From positions 1 through 19,253 of the forward strand of contig USPE01000007.1 in assembly GCA_900556545.1 (NCBI GenBank): DNA of 19,253 bases. The letters are read 5' to 3'. The notes beneath the pieces were generated by a model. That model made no database searches and was not told the origin of the DNA. It was given only the letters and a program-made list of their open reading frames with translations. Of this stretch, positions 15,766-19,253 are shown in pieces. This stretch comes from an uncultured Peptococcaceae bacterium (lineage in GTDB: Bacteria > Bacillota > Peptococcia > Peptococcales > Peptococcaceae). The stretch's first letter is position 1. The number at the start of each line of letters is the position of its first letter. The translations under genes were made by a program, and so were the position numbers.

Positions 15766-15845
15766 GGCATATGTCCTCCTGTAGGTACAGTCTATTTAGG
15801 AATTTATCTGACATAGTATAGATTTTCGGATGCGATTTTATATCA

Positions 15846-15916
15846 TATATTTAGTAGCGGTATAGAGATTTTTTACTATATAGCTGCTTTTTTAAGTTGT
15901 CAGAAAAATCATACTA
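15846..15916 (+). repeat. Dispersed hairpin repeat, copy 2
   Basis: TATATTTAG, then AGCGGTATAGAG paired imperfectly with ACTATATAGCTGCT, six T, and CAGAAAAATCATA. It has the same order of blocks as copy 1 at 2579, including the trailing CAGAAAA. Confidence 0.6.
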
Positions 15917-15994
15917 AATAATAAAAAAATACCTAGATTATTCATTTTTTTCTATGACTTTTAAAAGAAAAATGGTATAATTTTGGGTAGACAT

Positions 15995-16107
15995 AAAAAA
16001 AGTATACATTCCTGTGCAATAAAAAAAGTGGTTATATAGTAGCAAATTACTACATAACCACTAGATATACGTTATAAAACGGCATCTGTAAATGTATACA
16101 TTTTTTT
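15995..16107. repeat. Inverted repeats flanking hairpin copy 3 (MITE-like)
   Basis: AAAAAAAGTATACATT at 15995-16010 and AATGTATACATTTTTTT at 16091-16107 are near-perfect inverses and enclose hairpin copy 3. A clear target duplication was not found, and copies 1 and 2 lack these ends. Confidence 0.4.
16018..16069 (-). repeat. Dispersed hairpin repeat, copy 3
   Basis: On the minus strand TATATCTAG, then AGTGGTTATGTAGTAA, a short loop, CTACTATATAACCACT, then a run of T. The first 17 nt match copy 1 at all but one position. This copy has the best stem of the three. Confidence 0.65.
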
Positions 16108-16263
16108 CTTTTTTTAATTATAAACGATAGTGCAGGAAATTTCTATTTCAAAAAATTATATTTTGTAACCAGATTAAAAAGGCTGTATTCGGCGAAGATG
16201 TAATATGTTTGATACTATGTATTCATCTTTTGATGCAGTAAAAATATATAGGAAGAAAGGCAC

Positions 16264-16306
16264 AAAAAAGCTGCAAAAAATGATTTTTCACTTTTTGCAG
16301 CTTTTT
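16264..16306. terminator. Terminator of the ECF/anti-sigma operon
   Basis: AAAAAGCTGCAAAAA and TTTTTGCAGCTTTTT form a perfect stem 4 nt beyond the anti-sigma stop codon, with A and T tracts on both sides. Confidence 0.85.
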
Positions 16307-16309
16307 GTT

Positions 16310-17095
16310 TTATCCATTTTGCTGATTATTTCGGTTGCCATGATGGCCTTGTCCGTTGTTTCCATTTCTGTTTTCTGCACGGTTGTTGCCATTTTGGTTG
16401 TGATGTTGCTGTTCTGCTTTGCATTGACCGATATAATCATTCATTTCCCGCATGGTCATGTTTTTACAGTCTTCTACGGTGATAGTGTTATCATAAGTTT
16501 GTAATTCTAAATAGGCAGCATATTTACCAAAAGACAGCCCTTGTTGATGTGCTTGCTGCACCAGTGACATATCTGCATTTGCGCTCCTGCAAATATGTTG
16601 ACAACCGTTTTTGTTTGTTTCGGCCGCTTCAATACCGGAGATTAGATTGCGTTCTCGGGCAGTATCTGTAGAAGCAACGGTAAATGTTAATATATTTTCT
16701 TCTGTTAAATAAGAACGCATTGTCTCACTGGTTACCAGATTGTCAATCGCCTGGGTATAGGTTTGCCCGTTGACTGGTACGGCATCCAGCAGCAGCTGTC
16801 CGTCGTCGTTGAAGGCTGTGGCTTGCACTACTCGGTCAAACCGATTGAGTGATAACTCGATAGATGGGTTAATATCCATGCTGATATAGGATACTGGCGT
16901 TTGCAACAGATGGTAACTACCTACGCTCAGCAGACATAATAACAACACAAATGCAGGCATGGCTCTGCTCAGCATAGAGCCATGGAAAAAGCCTTGCCGT
17001 TTATGTCTTTGCTCCGCTACGTATTGCTTTGTGGATGCTTTTAGTGTGTCACTGGCTTGGATGGTGTCAAACGCTTTTTGTATCTCATTGCTCAA
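16310..17095 (-). CDS. Anti-sigma factor with RsgI middle domain and His/Asn-rich tail
   Basis: A single-pass membrane protein of 261 residues, the probable inhibitor of the ECF sigma factor encoded just upstream. A short cytoplasmic segment (1-44, IQKAFDTIQASDTLKAS) presumably binds the sigma factor; no zinc anti-sigma HxxxCxxC motif is present. The membrane helix is at about 45-65. The RsgI-type middle domain follows, with MDINPSIELSLNRFDRVV (Asn76-Pro77) and FNDDGQLLL. The last 35 residues are rich in His, Asn, Gly and Gln and could bind transition metals. The start is TTG at 17095, 8 nt after GGAGG, overlapping the sigma gene by 11 nt (coupled translation). It differs from the RsgI at 11448 in lacking the RsgI_N domain. 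Confidence 0.82.
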   Translation of the reverse strand: MSNEIQKAFDTIQASDTLKASTKQYVAEQRHKRQGFFHGSMLSRAMPAFVLLLCLLSVGSYHLLQTPVSYISMDINPSIELSLNRFDRVVQATAFNDDGQLLLDAVPVNGQTYTQAIDNLVTSETMRSYLTEENILTFTVASTDTARERNLISGIEAAETNKNGCQHICRSANADMSLVQQAHQQGLSFGKYAAYLELQTYDNTITVEDCKNMTMREMNDYIGQCKAEQQHHNQNGNNRAENRNGNNGQGHHGNRNNQQNG

Positions 17096-17570
17096 TCAGT
17101 TCACCTCCCAGTACTTCTTTTAAAGTGGATCTTCCCCGTGATAACAACGAGTAGACGGTGTTTTCTTTTTTTCCCAGAATGGAGCCAATCTCTGCTGCTG
17201 TATAGCCTTCGTAGTAATGTAGATAAATTACATCGCGATATTTATTGGGCAGCGATAATACGCTGTGCAGAATATGGCGTTGTCCATCATCCATATTGGC
17301 GGATTCTTCGTTTAGCACATCCAACGGTACTGTTTTGCGTCTAAAAAAACTTTTTAGATGATCCTTACAGGCATTAACTGATACCCGGATCAGCCAGGCT
17401 TTTTCATGCTCTGCGGTAGCGAAAGGCTTGTCATATAGCAAATATTTTAAAAACACTGTCTGAAAAATGTCTTCTGTATCTGCATAATTTTTCAAGTGAT
17501 AAAAACAGATGCGTCGTATCATATCCGCATATAGTTCTACGGCCTGATTTACCTCCTGTTCACTTCGCAT
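17085..17570 (-). CDS. ECF-type RNA polymerase sigma factor
   Basis: A 161-residue extracytoplasmic-function sigma factor. Region 2 (about residues 8-75) contains the core-binding helix NYADTEDIFQTVFLKYL and the -10-recognition part KAWLIRVSVNACKDHLKS. Region 4 (about 103-156) contains LPNKYRDVIYLHYYEGY and the helix-turn-helix AAEIGSILGKKENTVYSLLSRGRSTLKE. No C-terminal extension is present. ATG at 17570 follows AAGGAGG by 7 nt. It overlaps its anti-sigma gene and lies 41 nt after the secreted EF-hand-like gene, with no terminator seen between, so the three are probably one operon. A site for autoregulation could not be identified with confidence. Confidence 0.92.
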   Translation of the reverse strand: MRSEQEVNQAVELYADMIRRICFYHLKNYADTEDIFQTVFLKYLLYDKPFATAEHEKAWLIRVSVNACKDHLKSFFRRKTVPLDVLNEESANMDDGQRHILHSVLSLPNKYRDVIYLHYYEGYTAAEIGSILGKKENTVYSLLSRGRSTLKEVLGGELIEQ

Positions 17571-17611
17571 CTGTTTCCCTCCTTGGTGAAATTAATGTAA
17601 CTTAACGTATT

Positions 17612-17971
17612 TTACACGTTTAAACTTCTACTATTATGCCCATTTCCATGATGACCATAACCAGTCATGTTATTATTGGATTGGGTGGCGGCGTTGCTGT
17701 TATTGCTGTCGTAATTCCGACAATGACCGTTGCCATTGTGTTGTCTGTGTCCGTCATAATTCTGGCAGTAACCGTTGCCATATTTTTGATGGGTTTCCCA
17801 GTTATCGCAGACACCATCGTTATTTTCGTCGATAAATTGGTGATAGCTTGGTGTAGTTGTTGTGCCGGCCTGATCTTGAGCGGCAGTGTTGGTTTCGTTG
17901 GCTGCAAAAGAGGCGGTTCCCGCCGCCAACAGCATAGCAGTTGTTACACCAGCAATAATTAATTTTTTCAT
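17612..17971 (-). CDS. Small secreted protein with one EF-hand-like loop
   Basis: A 119-residue exported protein: signal peptide about 1-24 (KKLIIAGVTTAMLLAAGTASFAA), then a Thr/Gln linker. A loop DENNDGVCDNWE follows, with ligands at positions 1, 3, 5, 9 and 12 as in a calcium-binding EF hand or dockerin loop. Then come Gly/Asn/His-rich repeats with paired CxNYD elements (YCQNYDG, HCRNYDS) and a His-rich end (GYGHHGNGH). The start ATG at 17971 follows GGAGG; the frame extends to 18013 without a ribosome site. It precedes the ECF sigma gene and shares the His/Asn/Gly composition of the anti-sigma tail, which suggests a common ligand. Function unknown; calcium or metal binding is inference. 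Confidence 0.75.
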   Translation of the reverse strand: MKKLIIAGVTTAMLLAAGTASFAANETNTAAQDQAGTTTTPSYHQFIDENNDGVCDNWETHQKYGNGYCQNYDGHRQHNGNGHCRNYDSNNSNAATQSNNNMTGYGHHGNGHNSRSLNV

Positions 17972-18110
17972 GTGAAATACCTCCGTATTGTATATTTTTA
18001 TTTGCCTTTCCATTTAAAATACGATTAGTTGGCAATGATCCTTGCATAGAAATTAAAAAATTTTTAAATTTTTTTGATTTCTACTTTGTTGGGGGTGAAA
18101 AATAAAATAA

Positions 18111-18144
18111 CTGCCGTATCAAAGTAAAATTGATACGGCAGTAA
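18111..18144 (-). terminator. Terminator of the SRP RNA gene
   Basis: ACTGCCGTATCAA paired with TTGATACGGCAGT around a 7-nt loop, then TATTTTATTTTT on the minus strand, 24 nt after the RNA end. Confidence 0.85.
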
Positions 18145-18167
18145 TAACATCATTTTTAAAATTAAAT

Positions 18168-18436
18168 GGCCATGCACCTGTTTCTGAGCGGGTCTTTCCA
18201 AACGTTACTCAGGCAGTTAGCTCGAACCAGGCACTCCCGTGGCACACGCAAGTGCTTACTTATTGCTGCTTCCTTCCGGACCTGACAAGGTTCATAAGTT
18301 CACGTTGCACAGGACCCAGCCGTCAACACCACTTACCTGAGGCAGACTTCACAAAGCCAGCCCTCGAACAGGCATCAACCCTGCTATAGCGGATTGCAGG
18401 TTACAGGGCACCGCTACCTCCCCATCTAGCATGACC
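18168..18436 (-). ncRNA. ffs: Signal recognition particle RNA, large bacterial type
   Basis: An RNA of about 269 nt that assembles with Ffh to target nascent membrane and secreted proteins. The minus strand shows the invariant S-domain core GTCAGGTCCGGAAGGAAGCA, where Ffh binds. Upstream is the Alu-domain-like 5' part GGGGAGGTAGCGGTGCC and CCTGTAACCTGCAATCCGC, as in the Bacillus 4.5S-like scRNA. Ends were set by the closing helix GGTCATGC / GCATGGCC. A SigA promoter and a terminator flank it, so it is its own transcription unit. Confidence 0.95.
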
Positions 18437-18464
18437 AAACTTGAAATCAATCTGAATGCTGTTT

Positions 18465-18494
18465 ATTGTAGCATGATTTAATTGAATAAGTCAA
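18465..18494 (-). promoter_or_regulatory. SigA promoter of the SRP RNA gene
   Basis: On the minus strand TTGACT, 18 nt, TACAAT, with an extended -10 (TGC just before it). It is placed about 29 nt before the RNA 5' end. Confidence 0.8.
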
Positions 18495-18524
18495 GTATCT
18501 TGCGTGATTTATCTATTGTTCAAA

Positions 18525-18800
18525 TTAAAGCTTTTCGCGTTCCGCTTCTTTTTGCAGTGCTTCAACTTTATCCATTCGTTCTGTAATATTGTAGCATTCT
18601 GCTGCGTAGATACTGTCTGGATTATCTTTTTCTAAGTGGTAGACCGATTTTCCGATTTGTATATAAAGATTTTGAATTTCTTTTTCTTCAGCGGCAATGT
18701 CCAATTTTAATTTTCCGGTTTCGGCTAGATCTTTTGCTTTATCAACAGCTAAGTCCGCAGCTGTACTTATTTTTTTTCCAAAGTCATCAAAAAACGCCAT
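18525..18800 (-). CDS. Small coiled-coil protein of unknown function
   Basis: A 91-residue soluble, charged, helical protein beginning MAFFDDFGKKIS. Residues about 5-35 are an amphipathic Ala/Lys helix and 36-90 look like a coiled coil (AAEEKEIQNLYIQIGKSVYH, ERMDKVEALQKEAEREK). This arrangement resembles the N-terminal part of zinc-ribbon envelope-stress proteins common in Clostridia, but the zinc ribbon is absent. ATG at 18800 is 7 nt after GGAGG; the ATG at 18803 is also possible. It stands alone between the der fragment and ffs. Function unknown. Confidence 0.7.
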   Translation of the reverse strand: MAFFDDFGKKISTAADLAVDKAKDLAETGKLKLDIAAEEKEIQNLYIQIGKSVYHLEKDNPDSIYAAECYNITERMDKVEALQKEAEREKL

Positions 18801-18803
18801 CAT

Positions 18804-18924
18804 AATCCCTCCAAATATGATAAGATATTGTCATCATATCATAAATATACGATAAACACAAAAAAATATACGGTGAAGAAATAGTTTTCTTTTGAAGATA
18901 TAGTTTTTATGAGGATATTTGCCT
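18804..18924. other. Short AT-rich spacer
   Basis: Spacer between the der-fragment terminator and the coiled-coil gene. It should hold the promoter of the latter, but I could not assign boxes confidently. Confidence 0.4.
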
Positions 18925-18975
18925 AAAAAATATCCGGCAGAACATATTCTGCTTACTGGAATATATTCTGCCGGA
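18925..18975 (-). terminator. Terminator of the der fragment
   Basis: TCCGGCAGAA, ATATTC, loop, GAATAT, TTCTGCCGGA, then TTTTTT on the minus strand after a short A-T stretch. A strong stem 22 nt after the stop codon. Confidence 0.85.
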
Positions 18976-18996
18976 AAATTTTTGTCGCTTTAGCAA

Positions 18997-19253
18997 TTAT
19001 TCTTCTTCGTCGCAAACAACTTGGTAACCTACTTTAGAGGCTACTTTTTTTACATTTTCACAATGTTCACTTGCTGGTAAAATCAAATCAGCTTCTTCAA
19101 TAGCGACTTGTGCCTGTTTTTTGACTAAGGTCAGCATAGAATCCTGTGAAGACATTTCAATGCCGCCGGTGTCAATGAGGGTAAAATTTTTGCCGTTCCA
19201 TTCGGTATCCTGGTAGAGACGGTCACGGGTCACCCCGGGGGTATCTTCTACAA
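18997..19253 (-). pseudogene. der: Truncated der (engA) GTPase with an unrelated C-terminal tail
   Basis: The visible 84 codons enter from the window edge inside the first G domain of Der, the double GTPase needed for 50S ribosome maturation. VEDTPGVTRDRLYQD (switch I), FTLIDTGGIE (G3, DxxG) and the helix AQVAIEEADLIL are textbook Der. At ADLIL, where intact Der continues FVVDGR and then the NKxD motif, the sequence changes to PASEHCENVKKVASKV and YQVVCDEEE and stops. The NKxD of domain 1, the whole second G domain and the KH-like domain (roughly 330 residues) are missing. A functional der must exist elsewhere if this is real. The tail's origin is not recognised. The coding frame is intact, so it could be a short expressed fusion or the scar of a deletion. 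Confidence 0.7.

Larger units (their letters stand above)
15766..16258. other. Non-coding AT-rich region carrying repeats
   Basis: About 490 nt without a credible gene. It contains hairpin repeat copies 2 and 3 in opposite orientation, and a 16-17-nt inverted repeat around copy 3. A TATACT at 15814-15819 on the minus strand may be the -10 of the GGDEF gene, but no clear -35 was found. Confidence 0.5.

Noticed and set aside
16205..16504. Plus-strand frame of 99 codons with hydrophobic content
   Set aside because: It runs through a terminator hairpin and antisense to the anti-sigma gene; no ribosome site.
18050..18110. A SigI-type promoter (CACCCCCAAC on the minus strand) for the secreted EF-hand-like gene
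   Set aside because: No CGTA or CGAA lies about 18 nt downstream, and it is too far from the start codon.

Overview
The window reads as part of a low-to-moderate GC Gram-positive-lineage (Bacillota) chromosome. The grounds are AGGAGG-type ribosome binding sites, a large Bacillus-type SRP RNA with an Alu domain, a SigI/RsgI pair, and the order pdxT-like then serS, which is also found downstream of pdxS in Bacillus subtilis. Three DASS-family carboxylate transporters in 6 kb would suit an anaerobic, organic-acid-using member such as a Negativicute (Acidaminococcus/Phascolarctobacterium-like), but that placement is only inference. No phage, IS element, CRISPR array or tRNA was seen.

Layout. 1-6000: three DASS transporter genes on the minus strand (the first cut by the window edge). 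Between the second and third lie a divergent YtrA-type GntR regulator, a zinc-ribbon protein gene and a small unknown transcription unit, all linked by one repeated 25-bp operator. 6470-9750: an MFS efflux-type transporter, serS, and a pdxT-like gene whose catalytic Cys and His are both lost. 9970-10480: a DUF697-like protein. 10670-13790: a SigI sigma factor, its overlapping RsgI-like anti-sigma factor, and a lipoprotein that carries the same extracytoplasmic domain. Both of the last two proteins end in long Asp-rich tails, and the sigma gene and the lipoprotein gene share the same putative promoter (GACCCCG, 18 nt, CGTA). 13885-15765: a PAS-GGDEF-PAS-PAS signalling protein. 15770-16260: AT-rich non-coding DNA with two copies of a hairpin repeat whose third copy is near 2600. 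16310-17971: a secreted EF-hand-like protein, an ECF sigma factor and a second RsgI-domain anti-sigma factor with a His/Asn-rich tail. 18168-18494: the SRP RNA gene (ffs) and its promoter. 18525-18800: a small coiled-coil protein. 18997-end: a truncated der (engA) GTPase with an unrelated tail.

Most striking is the envelope-signalling group at 10.6-18.0 kb. It has two different sigma factors and three proteins sharing the RsgI middle domain with its Asn-Pro site. Unusual charged or metal-ligand-rich tails appear on the exported proteins: Asp-rich, His/Asn-rich and EF-hand-like. A feedback loop in which SigI makes a lipoprotein decoy of its own anti-sigma sensor is a reasonable, testable inference. 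Other points worth attention are the PdxT-like pseudoenzyme, the GntR operator set, the dispersed hairpin family and the der truncation.
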